A DNA stretch of 64,000 bases from Arthrobacter sp. Alg241-R88. GTDB taxonomy: Bacteria > Actinomycetota > Actinomycetes > Actinomycetales > Micrococcaceae. The notes beneath the pieces are model-generated. The model did no database searches, was not told the DNA's origin, and was given only the letters and a program-made list of their open reading frames with translations. The position numbers were made by a program, and so were the translations under genes. The stretch is from NCBI RefSeq assembly GCF_900537115.1, contig NZ_UNRG01000002.1:609830-673829 (forward strand), in the 5' to 3' direction. Each line of letters begins with the position of its first letter. Position 1 is the first letter of the stretch. Positions 39,896 through 47,703 of this stretch are shown here, in pieces.

Positions 39896-41152
39896 ATGAG
39901 CGCGCACCAGCAACTGCATCGAAGGCTTGGCACCTTCGATGCCACCGTTATCGGCCTTGGCTCCATGCTGGGCGCGGGGGTGTTCGTCGTCTTCTCCCCC
40001 GCCGCCGCGTTGGCAGGGAATTTGCTGGCCCTTTCGGTGGTCATTGCCGGGGCCGTTGCCTACTGCAACGCCGTCGCATCAGCTGCCCTGGCAGCGAAGT
40101 ATCCCACCAGCGGAGGGACATACGTCTACGGCCGCAAACAACTCGGTGAGTGGCCGGGGTTCCTCGCCGGCTGGGGTTTCGTCACCGGAAAAACCGCCTC
40201 GTGTGCGGCGATGGCGCTGACGTTCGGCAGCTATGTTGCCGGTGATTATGCCGTGCCGGTGGCCATCGCGGCGGTGGTGGCGTTGACCGCAGTCAACCTT
40301 CTGGGGATCACCCGGACGGCCCTGCTGACCCGCATCCTGCTGTGCGTGGTGCTGGCCACCCTGGTGTTTGTGGCCGTCGCGGCGATGGTCGGGCCGCACC
40401 CGGCAGCGGACGAACCTCTGGCGGATTCCTCGGGGGAACCCGTGGGTGTGCTGCCGGCTGCCGGACTGTTGTTTTTCGCCTTCGCGGGTTACGCCCGGAT
40501 TGCCACGCTGGGTGAGGAAGTCAAGGACCCGTCCCGCTCCATTCCAAGGGCCATCCTCGCCGCACTGGCTGCTGCCTTCGCCATCTACCTGGCGCTGGCA
40601 TTGCTGCTGCTCAACCACCTTCCCGTCGGAGAACTGGTGGGCACGCAGACCCCGCTGCTGCAGGCTGTCCTGCAGTCACGGCTGGCGGCCGGCGCGCCGT
40701 TGGTGCAGGCTGGCGCGGCGGCTGCCTGCCTCGGCGCGCTCCTTGCCCTCATTACCGGCGTGGGCCGCACCACTTTGGCCATGGCGCGTGAACGGGACCT
40801 TCCCCAGCTGCTGGCACGGGTGGGCGGCAAACACACTGTTCCGTACGCTGCAGAAGTAGCCGTTGCCGCCGTCGTTATCCTGCTCCTGCTGATCACGGAC
40901 GTCATGACTGTGGTGGGCTTTTCAAGTTTCGGCGTGCTCCTGTACTACGCAGTGGCCAACGCCTCAGCCTACACACTGGCATGCCACCCTGGGTACGCAC
41001 CCAAGTGGCTGAACGCGGTGGGCTTCGTGGCCTGCCTTTTGCTGGCCTTCACCCTTCCCCCGGCCTCGGTGCTGACCATGACGGCGGTCCTGGCTGCGGG
41101 TGTGGCGGGGCGCTGGCTGGTGCTGAGGCTGCGGCGAAAGTTTTCCACATAG
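39896..41152 (+). CDS. APC-superfamily amino acid permease
   Basis: This 418-residue polytopic membrane protein opens with GTFDATVIGLGSMLGAGVFVVF, the helix 1 Gly motif of amino acid-polyamine-organocation transporters. The pattern of about 12 hydrophobic segments continues through GFLAGWGFVTGKTASCAAMAL and LFFAFAGYARIATLGEEVKDPSRSIPRAI. The last helices end near residue 412 and the tail is short and basic. Substrate is unknown. The start is ATG at 39896. It is divergent from aspS with a palindrome in the gap. Confidence 0.92.
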   Translation: MSAHQQLHRRLGTFDATVIGLGSMLGAGVFVVFSPAAALAGNLLALSVVIAGAVAYCNAVASAALAAKYPTSGGTYVYGRKQLGEWPGFLAGWGFVTGKTASCAAMALTFGSYVAGDYAVPVAIAAVVALTAVNLLGITRTALLTRILLCVVLATLVFVAVAAMVGPHPAADEPLADSSGEPVGVLPAAGLLFFAFAGYARIATLGEEVKDPSRSIPRAILAALAAAFAIYLALALLLLNHLPVGELVGTQTPLLQAVLQSRLAAGAPLVQAGAAAACLGALLALITGVGRTTLAMARERDLPQLLARVGGKHTVPYAAEVAVAAVVILLLLITDVMTVVGFSSFGVLLYYAVANASAYTLACHPGYAPKWLNAVGFVACLLLAFTLPPASVLTMTAVLAAGVAGRWLVLRLRRKFST

Positions 41153-41199
41153 CTCCTCGGGCATCTGTTTTTGCCGCGCCCGGCTGGAAGACTTTGTCC

Positions 41200-42748
41200 A
41201 TGGAAGCAACAGCGTCGTCGGGAACCCGGGGTCAGGAAGCGACTCAAGCAAAGGGAAGTTTTCCTGGTCCCCGGGTAGCTGATGCCGTTCGCACCGTCGC
41301 ATCCATCCGTCCAGCGCCTGATGGCCCGGGAATGATTGACCAGCTGCGGGAATTGGAGGATCTGAAGGCGGCCGCCGCTGCTAAGCAGGCCCGGATCGCT
41401 GTGGCCTACAGCCTCGTGAGGAGACAAGAACAGGCCGCAGCGGGTGTCCCGGCCGACGAGCTCGGTGCCGGGGTGGGAGCGGAAATCGCCCTCGCCCGCC
41501 AGGAGTCCCCCTCCCGGGGCGGCCGGCTGCTGGGCTTGGGGCAAGCCCTGGTCACCGAGATGCCCCACACCCTCGCAGCACTCGAATCCGGGCAGCTAAA
41601 CGAGTGGCGCGCCACCCTGGTCGTGAAGGAAACAGCGTGCCTGTCCGCCGAGGACCGGGCCGCCGTGGACGAAGAGCTCGCCGCCGACACCGGCACGCTC
41701 ACCGGAGCCGGGGACCGGGCCATCACCAGCGCCGTCCGTGCCGCAGCGTACCGGCGGGACCCTCGCTCGGTTACCAGACGGTCGTCCCATGCCGTCTCCG
41801 AGCGGACCGTCAGTCTGCGCCCTGCGCCCGACACCATGGCTTTACCTGACGGCGCTGGTTCCGGTCGCGCAAGGCGTCGCCGCCTACGCAGCCCTCACCC
41901 GCCACGCCGACGCACTTAAGTCTTCCGGCGATGAACGTCCTAAGGGCGCGATCAGGGCCGACGCCCTCATCGAACGCCTCACCGGCACCCCGGGCGGGAT
42001 CACCGGTGTCGAGATCCAGCTTGTGATGACCGACCGCACCCTCTTCCACGGCGACAGTGAACCAGCCAGACTCACCGGCTACGGCGTCATCCCCGGCAGC
42101 TGGGCCAGAAAAGCCATCATGGCAGCGTCTGGCCCAGAGCCTGCCGGCAGCGAAACAGCTGCTGAAAAAGCGGGCACGGGAGCAACGGGTTCTGGGAACA
42201 CGAGAGCAACGGGTTCTGGGAACACGGGCACCTCGGCGCCTTCAGCAGCACCCCCAGAGGGTGCCGAGTTCAAGGTCTGGCTTCGCAGGCTCTACACCGC
42301 CCCGACCAACGGCGAGCTGGTCGCAATGGACTCTACGGCACGGCTCTTCCCACCTGGACTCCGCAGGTTCATTCAAGTACGGGACGACACCTGCCGCACA
42401 CCCTACTGCGACGCGCCCATCCGCCACCACGACCACATCACCCCCTGGCACAAAGACGGCCCCACCACCAGCCGAAACGGACAAAGCCTCTGCGAAGCCT
42501 GCAACCACACCAAAGAAGCACCAGGCTGGTCAGCAAAACCAGTACCGGGACCCCGCCACACAGTAGAACTCCGAACACCAACAGGGCACACCTACCGGTC
42601 AACAGCTCCGCCCCTGCCCGGCACGCAAATGACTGGGACTCGCTTGACTGGCACATTAGCGATCGCAGGGGACGCTGCGCCGCGCCGTCGCGTCAACACC
42701 GAGAGCGCACCGCGGCACTCAAACGCGCCCACTTCAAACAATCGGTAA
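41200..42748 (+). pseudogene. DUF222/HNH endonuclease-type protein, broken by a one-base insertion
   Basis: The 5' part (ATG at 41200, first frame to 41919) encodes a DUF222 domain ([45 protein letters not shown]). The domain continues in another frame as [23 protein letters not shown] and ends with an HNH nuclease ([30 protein letters not shown]) that stops at 42748. The two parts join if one T is removed from the TTT at 41841-41843, which restores [12 protein letters not shown]. Relatives such as the 13E12 family are multicopy in Actinobacteria. As written the gene cannot make the HNH domain in frame; a sequencing error is the main alternative. Confidence 0.85.
42180..42227 (+). repeat. Two tandem 24-bp units in the DUF222/HNH gene linker
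   Basis: GAGCAACGGGTTCTGGGAAC begins each unit; the copies start at 42180 and 42204 and differ only at the last base. They encode a doubled eight-residue segment ([16 protein letters not shown]) in the low-complexity linker ahead of the HNH domain. Confidence 0.85.
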
Positions 42749-42768
42749 TGGCGTAGAACGTCAGTTCC

Positions 42769-44139
42769 CTAAACCCCGGATGCCACCGGCACTGTTGAGG
42801 CCACTTGAACCGTCAGATCCTCCGACGGCGGGGTCCAGGTTTCCGGGAAAGCGACAACCTGTTCGCCGGTGCGGATGTCCTTCACCTGGTGGGTGCCGTC
42901 GTCGTCCGTGAACCAGACGAAGGGGATGCCCCGGCGGTCGGCGAACTTGATTTGCTTGCCGAACTTCTCCGCCTTCGCCGCCACCTCAGTGGCGATGCCA
43001 CGGCTGCGGAGCTGGGCTGCAACGTCCTGTGCCGCACTCCAGCTGTCGTCGGAGGTGAGGGAAACCAGGACCGCGGTCGGAACGGAGCGCGAGGCCTTGG
43101 CCAGGTCCTGGCTGAGGATGCGGGAGACCAGCCGGGTGACGCCGATGGAGAGGCCCACCCCCGGGAACTTCCGGTTGCCCTTCGAAGCCAGCGCGTCGTA
43201 GCGGCCGCCGGAGCAGATGGAGCCCAGCTGCTCGTGACCCACCAAAACGGTTTCCACGACGGTGCCGGTGTAGTAGTCCAGTCCGCGGGCGATGCTGAGG
43301 TCAGCCACCACCTTGCCGGGGGCACGTTGGACAGCCGCTTCGATCACCTGTTCCAGCTCGTTCAAGCCTTCATCCAGCAGCTCGTCGCTGACCCCCAGCG
43401 CCTGAACCTGTGCCACGAAGGACGTGTCTTCCGTGCGGATCGCAGCCAGCTGCAGCGCCTTCTGCGCCTGTTCGTCGGTGGCGCCCAGTTCCGCCTTGAG
43501 CAGGTCCGCCACCTTGTCCGGGCCGATCTTTTCGAGTTTGTCGATACTGCGCAGTACGCCGGCCGTGTCCTCGAGCCCGATGCCTCGGTAGAAGCCCTCC
43601 GCGAGCTTGCGGTTATTGATCCGAAGGCGGAAGTCCGGGATGGGGAGGGCGCTGAGGGCCTCGGCAATCACCAGCGCGATTTCGACGTCGTACCGGAAGG
43701 GCAGGTCGCCGTCCCCCACCACGTCGATGTCCGCCTGTGTGAATTCGCGGGCGCGGCCCTCCTGGGGACGCTCACCGCGCCAGACCTTCTGGATCTGGTA
43801 CCGGCGGAACGGGAAGGCGAGGTAGCCGGCGTTCTCCACCACATAACGGGCAAAGGGGACGGTGAGGTCAAAGTGCAGGGCAAGGGCGTGCGGATCGGCC
43901 TTGCCGCCCTTGACCGGATTGTCGCTCTCGTCCTCCTGCAGCCGGCTGAGGCCGTACACTTCCTTGTCAATCTCACCCTTGCGCAGCAGCTGGCCAACCG
44001 TTTCCACTGCCCGGGTCTCGATGGACGAGAAGCCATGCAGCTCAAATACCCGGCGGAGCGTGTCCAGCACATGCAGCTCCACCAGCCGCTCCTCGGGAAG
44101 CCACTCGGGGAATCCGGACAGGGAGGCGGTGCGTGCCAT
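42769..44139 (-). CDS. hisS: Histidyl-tRNA synthetase
   Basis: This 456-residue class II synthetase has motif 2 (YQIQKVWRGERPQEGRAREF), the histidine-specific ARGLDYYTGTVVE and SICSGGRYD, and motif 3 (GVGLSIGVTRL). A C-terminal anticodon-binding domain follows (VPTAVLVSLTSDD onward). ATG at 44139 has AGGAGAAAA upstream and gives MARTASLSGFPEW; the longer open frame is leader. It is divergent from the cyclophilin gene with a palindrome in between. Confidence 0.97.
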   Translation of the reverse strand: MARTASLSGFPEWLPEERLVELHVLDTLRRVFELHGFSSIETRAVETVGQLLRKGEIDKEVYGLSRLQEDESDNPVKGGKADPHALALHFDLTVPFARYVVENAGYLAFPFRRYQIQKVWRGERPQEGRAREFTQADIDVVGDGDLPFRYDVEIALVIAEALSALPIPDFRLRINNRKLAEGFYRGIGLEDTAGVLRSIDKLEKIGPDKVADLLKAELGATDEQAQKALQLAAIRTEDTSFVAQVQALGVSDELLDEGLNELEQVIEAAVQRAPGKVVADLSIARGLDYYTGTVVETVLVGHEQLGSICSGGRYDALASKGNRKFPGVGLSIGVTRLVSRILSQDLAKASRSVPTAVLVSLTSDDSWSAAQDVAAQLRSRGIATEVAAKAEKFGKQIKFADRRGIPFVWFTDDDGTHQVKDIRTGEQVVAFPETWTPPSEDLTVQVASTVPVASGV

Positions 44140-44226
44140 GGTGGATTTTCTCCTCTTAGGTGTTGTGCTTGGGACTTGCCCGGCATCCCGAAACGGGCCA
44201 GGAACGGCGGCAGTCCAGCCAGTCAT

Positions 44227-44257
44227 GCATAAACTATGTGCGGCAGTCAGTTTATGC
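44227..44257. promoter_or_regulatory. Inverted repeat in the hisS/cyclophilin divergent region
   Basis: GCATAAACT and AGTTTATGC are perfect 9-bp arms whose centres lie 22 bases apart, about two helical turns. The arms are A+T-rich in an otherwise G+C-rich 228-base gap. This geometry suits a dimeric regulator binding one DNA face. No known regulator is assigned. Confidence 0.5.
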
Positions 44258-44367
44258 GTCATCCGCCGGCATCTCTAATGCGGCGGACCGGCAGGGCTCG
44301 GCCGTCAAACAACTGCGCCCGAGGCCTCACGCCACGCTGTGCAGCAGCCCGACAATAAGGAGGACCC

Positions 44368-45180
44368 TTGGCGGCCAGTTCACGCAGCGCCCGCGAAGCA
44401 AAGCGCCGCATCCAGCAGATGGAAGCCAAGCGCGAGCTGCGGCGGGACCAGGAGAAGCGCCGCAAGCGGGACAACGTCATCGCCGCCGGCGCCGGAACCG
44501 CCGCCGTTGTACTCGCCGTCGTACTTCAGCTCACCGCTTTTGCCGGAAACCCGACTGAGGAGGAGTTCGCCGCCGCCGAGGCCGGGCTGACCAGCCCGTC
44601 GGCGTCGGCACCTGCGAGTCCGACAGCCCAGGCCACCAACGCCCCGAATATCCCGGCTGCCGAGACCGCTGCGGGCAAGACGTTCACCGGAGACCTGGTC
44701 CTCAATGGGAGCGCCCTCGCTGTGGAGCTTGACGGGACCACCGCCCCGCAGGCCGCCGCTGTTTTCAAGTCCCTTAGCGATGAGGGCTACTACAACGGGA
44801 AATCCTGCCACCGCCTCACCACCGGTGAGACCTTCGGGCTGCTGCAGTGCGGCGCCTCCGGCCCTGAAGGCCAGGGCGATCCTGACTACACGTGGGGACC
44901 GCTGGAGAACACCCCCGCGGACAATACCTATCCCGCCGGAACTGTCGCCGTAGCCCGTACGGGCAATAACGCCTTTGGGAACGGAAAGCAGTTCTTCATC
45001 GTCTACAAGGACACGGTCATCCCGGCCGATACCGCCGGCGGGTACACGGTGGTGGGAAGGGTGACCTCCGGGCTCGATGTGGTGTCGAACATAGCTGCCT
45101 CCGGAATTACGCCGGGCAGCAGCGACACAGACGGCGCACCTGTGGAACCAGTCACGATAGACTCGTTTTCTCTGAAGTAG
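44368..45180 (+). CDS. Membrane-anchored cyclophilin-type peptidyl-prolyl isomerase
   Basis: This 270-residue protein starts with TTG at 44368 preceded by AAGGAGG. The first 35 residues are highly charged (AKRRIQQMEAKRELRRDQEKRRKRD), then one membrane helix at about 37-58, an Ala/Pro/Ser linker to about 105, and a cyclophilin domain outside the membrane. The domain has CHRLTTGETFGLLQCG and FGNGKQFFIVYKD in place of the usual FHR...QGG and NTNGSQFFI motifs, so the active site is divergent. It follows hisS divergently, near rel, the common actinobacterial context. Confidence 0.9.
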   Translation: MAASSRSAREAKRRIQQMEAKRELRRDQEKRRKRDNVIAAGAGTAAVVLAVVLQLTAFAGNPTEEEFAAAEAGLTSPSASAPASPTAQATNAPNIPAAETAAGKTFTGDLVLNGSALAVELDGTTAPQAAAVFKSLSDEGYYNGKSCHRLTTGETFGLLQCGASGPEGQGDPDYTWGPLENTPADNTYPAGTVAVARTGNNAFGNGKQFFIVYKDTVIPADTAGGYTVVGRVTSGLDVVSNIAASGITPGSSDTDGAPVEPVTIDSFSLK

Positions 45181-45247
45181 GAGGCCCGGCCCCGGCGGCT
45201 GCGGCGCAGGACCTGAGTATTTTCCTCCAAGCGAAAGACTTTTAGCG

Positions 45248-46855
45248 GTGACAGACAGTCAGAAATCCGACGAAACAGCAACAGACCTGACCGAGACGAC
45301 GGCATCCGCCGCCGTCGACGCAGCCTCTGAAGCAGCCACCACCCCGGCAGCGGAAGCCCCCGTGGACGACGCAGCGGAGAGCAGTGCCCCGGAGGGCACC
45401 GAACCGGAGAGCAGTGCCCCGGCAGCGGAAGCCCCGGTGGAGAACGCAGCAGAGAGCAACGCCTCCTCGGAGGTTAGCGAACCGGACAGCAGTGCGCCGG
45501 CAGCGGCGCCCCGCCCGGCGCCCTCCCCGGCTGCTTTTGCCTCCCGCCCCAAGCCCGTCGCCGCACCTGCCGCAGCACCGGTCGCCGCAGCGCCGTCCAC
45601 CTCGCTGGCGGAAGCCTCAAAGTGGGGACGCGTTGAGGGCGACGGACACGTCTTCCTGACCATCGACGGCGCCGAGCACCCTGTCGGCCAGTACCCGGAC
45701 GTCAGCGACGACGAAGCCCTGGCGTACTTTGCCCGGAAATACGACGACGTCGTGGCCCAGATTGTGCTGCTGGAGCAGCGCGTCAGCTCCAAGGCCCCGA
45801 GCACCGACATGCAGAAAACCGTCACGCACCTCCGCGAGCAGCTGGCCGAACGGAATATGGTGGGCGACCTCCGGTCCGCTGAGGCGCGCCTCGACGAGCT
45901 CTCCACCCAGATCGCTGAGCTGGAAAAGGCGGAAAAGGCTGAGCACGACGCCGTCCGCGCCTCCGAGCTCGCCGCACGCGAGGCGATCGTTGCCGAAGCA
46001 GAGCAGATTTCGGGCCAGGACCCGGCCCAGACGCAGTGGAAGACCTCCAGCGCCAGGATGAACGAACTCTTCGAGAGCTGGAAGGCTGCCCAGAAGAGCG
46101 GAGTCCGGTTGGGACGCAGCAACGAGGACGCCCTCTGGAAGCGTTTCCGTGCCGCGCGCACCGTCTTTGACCGGCACCGCCGTGCCTACTTCTCGCAGCT
46201 GGACAGCAACAACTCCGCTGCCAAGTCAGCCAAGGAAAAGCTGATCGCCGAAGCGGAAGCGCTGTCCACCTCCACTGACTGGGGCTTCGCCGCCGGCGAG
46301 TACCGCCGCCTGATGGACCAGTGGAAGGCCTCCCCGCGGGCCAGCCGCAAGGACGACGACGCCCTGTGGGCACGGTTCCGCGCCGCCCAGGACGTCTTCT
46401 TCACCAACCGCCAGGCCGCTAACGACGAGATCGACCAGGAGTACGCGGCAAACCTCACGGTCAAGGAAGCCCTCCTGACCGAGGCCAACGCGATCCTCCC
46501 CGTGAAGGACCTCGGGGCCGCCAAAAAGGCCCTCCAGTCCGTTCGGGACCGCTGGGAAGAGGCCGGCAAGGTCCCCCGGGCAGACATGGGACGCATTGAA
46601 GCAGGACTGCGCAAGGTTGAGGATGCAGTCCGCCACGCTGAGGAAGAACAGTGGCAGCGGTCCAACCCTGAGCGGAAGGCACGCACTAACAGCGCCCTCT
46701 CCCAGCTGGAATCCGCCATCGCCGGGCTGCAGGACGACCTTGCCAAGGCCGAGAAAACCGGCGACCAGCGCCGGATCAAGGCCGCGCAGGAAGCCCTTGA
46801 AGCACGGCAGGCATGGCTTGACCAGATCCAGCGCTCGGCCAGCGAGCTGTCCTAG
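45248..46855 (+). CDS. DUF349 domain-containing coiled-coil protein
   Basis: This 535-residue protein has an Ala/Pro/Glu/Ser-rich first 120 residues, then repeated DUF349 helical units. Each unit carries a pattern like LWKRFRAARTVFDRHRRAYF, LWARFRAAQDVFFTNRQAA and VRDRWEEAGKVPR. It is strongly charged, predicted coiled coil and has no signal peptide or membrane helix. DUF349 proteins often lie next to rel in Actinobacteria; no function is firmly established. The start is GTG at 45248. Confidence 0.88.
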   Translation: MTDSQKSDETATDLTETTASAAVDAASEAATTPAAEAPVDDAAESSAPEGTEPESSAPAAEAPVENAAESNASSEVSEPDSSAPAAAPRPAPSPAAFASRPKPVAAPAAAPVAAAPSTSLAEASKWGRVEGDGHVFLTIDGAEHPVGQYPDVSDDEALAYFARKYDDVVAQIVLLEQRVSSKAPSTDMQKTVTHLREQLAERNMVGDLRSAEARLDELSTQIAELEKAEKAEHDAVRASELAAREAIVAEAEQISGQDPAQTQWKTSSARMNELFESWKAAQKSGVRLGRSNEDALWKRFRAARTVFDRHRRAYFSQLDSNNSAAKSAKEKLIAEAEALSTSTDWGFAAGEYRRLMDQWKASPRASRKDDDALWARFRAAQDVFFTNRQAANDEIDQEYAANLTVKEALLTEANAILPVKDLGAAKKALQSVRDRWEEAGKVPRADMGRIEAGLRKVEDAVRHAEEEQWQRSNPERKARTNSALSQLESAIAGLQDDLAKAEKTGDQRRIKAAQEALEARQAWLDQIQRSASELS

Positions 46856-46889
46856 GCGTACCGCCTGGCCCATATGCCGCCGCTTGCTG

Positions 46890-46931
46890 CAGGCCCGGCC
46901 CCGGTTATCCACATATCCGGGGCCGGGCCTG
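46890..46931 (+). terminator. Strong hairpin after the DUF349 gene, with a DnaA-box-like loop
   Basis: CAGGCCCGGCCCCGG and CCGGGGCCGGGCCTG are perfect 15-bp arms. The 12-base loop is TTATCCACATAT, whose first nine bases are the DnaA-box consensus TTATCCACA. It sits 35 bases after the DUF349 stop. No T run follows. Confidence 0.75.
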
Positions 46932-46965
46932 TGCCTGTTGAGCGCAGGCGCGGCAGGATGGGTGG

Positions 46966-47703
46966 ATGGCGACTCCATCACCTCCTCCCTCCGCCACCTC
47001 CGGCAGGGACCTTGTCCAGGGCGGAGAGGCAGCACCCCGTTTTCCTGAGTTGTACTCCCCTGGCATGCCTTTTGCATCGCCGGAGCTGCAATCCCTGGCG
47101 TCGGATGGCCTACTGGAACGTTTCCATCAGCACGGCTACACGTTGCCCGGGGCCACAGCCTCCCCGCAGTTGCGGGCACGGGCCGCAGCGGGGGCCGTCC
47201 CCGCGTCTGTCCGCCAGCGGGTAGTCGCCGGCCGTATGACAGCGGCATGGATTTACGGCTGCGCGGGCGAACCGGACCGGATTGCCCTCCTGGTGGACGC
47301 GAAGCGGCGGGTTTCAAGCCTCCGGAACACCAGGGGCTGCACCCTGCATGAGGTGAGGCTTGGGCCCTTCGACGTCGTCAGCCTTGGCGGCCTGATGGTC
47401 TCCAGTCCCCTTCGCACTGCCCTTGATGTCGCCCTCCACGTGGAGGCCGAACGAGCCATTCCCACGCTCGAGGGGCTGCTCGCCCGCCCGCAGAACGATG
47501 TGCGCCTGCGTTTGCTGGTGCTTGCCATCGAGGCCAGCCCCCGTGTTCCCCATAAAAAAGCAGCGCTGGAGAAGTTGGCCCGGCTAGCTCCGGCGCTTGT
47601 TCCCGGTGGTGCGGTAGACGTCGAAAACCCCGTCAATGCGCCGGACGGCACTCAGGACGTGGTGCAGGTACTTGGGGTCCCCCATCTCGAAGGCGAACCT
47701 TGA
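46966..47703 (+). CDS. AbiEi-like (type IV antitoxin-like) hypothetical protein overlapping rel
   Basis: This 245-residue protein has an N-terminal helical part ([24 protein letters not shown]) and a core ([54 protein letters not shown]). The core resembles the small AbiEi-like proteins common in Arthrobacter-type genomes. No AbiEii-type toxin partner is adjacent. The frame stays open for 120 bases into the 3' end of rel on the opposite strand, so the last 40 residues are antisense rel and probably not ancestral. ATG at 46966 follows AGGATGGGTGG; ATG at 47065 is an alternative. Assignment to AbiEi is tentative. Confidence 0.65.
   Translation: MATPSPPPSATSGRDLVQGGEAAPRFPELYSPGMPFASPELQSLASDGLLERFHQHGYTLPGATASPQLRARAAAGAVPASVRQRVVAGRMTAAWIYGCAGEPDRIALLVDAKRRVSSLRNTRGCTLHEVRLGPFDVVSLGGLMVSSPLRTALDVALHVEAERAIPTLEGLLARPQNDVRLRLLVLAIEASPRVPHKKAALEKLARLAPALVPGGAVDVENPVNAPDGTQDVVQVLGVPHLEGEP

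Noticed and set aside
42180..42227. Possible CRISPR-like repeat
   Set aside because: Only two tandem copies without spacers, and they lie in the coding linker of the DUF222/HNH gene.
46966..47703. Complete toxin-antitoxin pair at the AbiEi-like gene
   Set aside because: No AbiEii nucleotidyltransferase or other toxin-like gene is adjacent; the neighbours are a DUF349 protein and rel.
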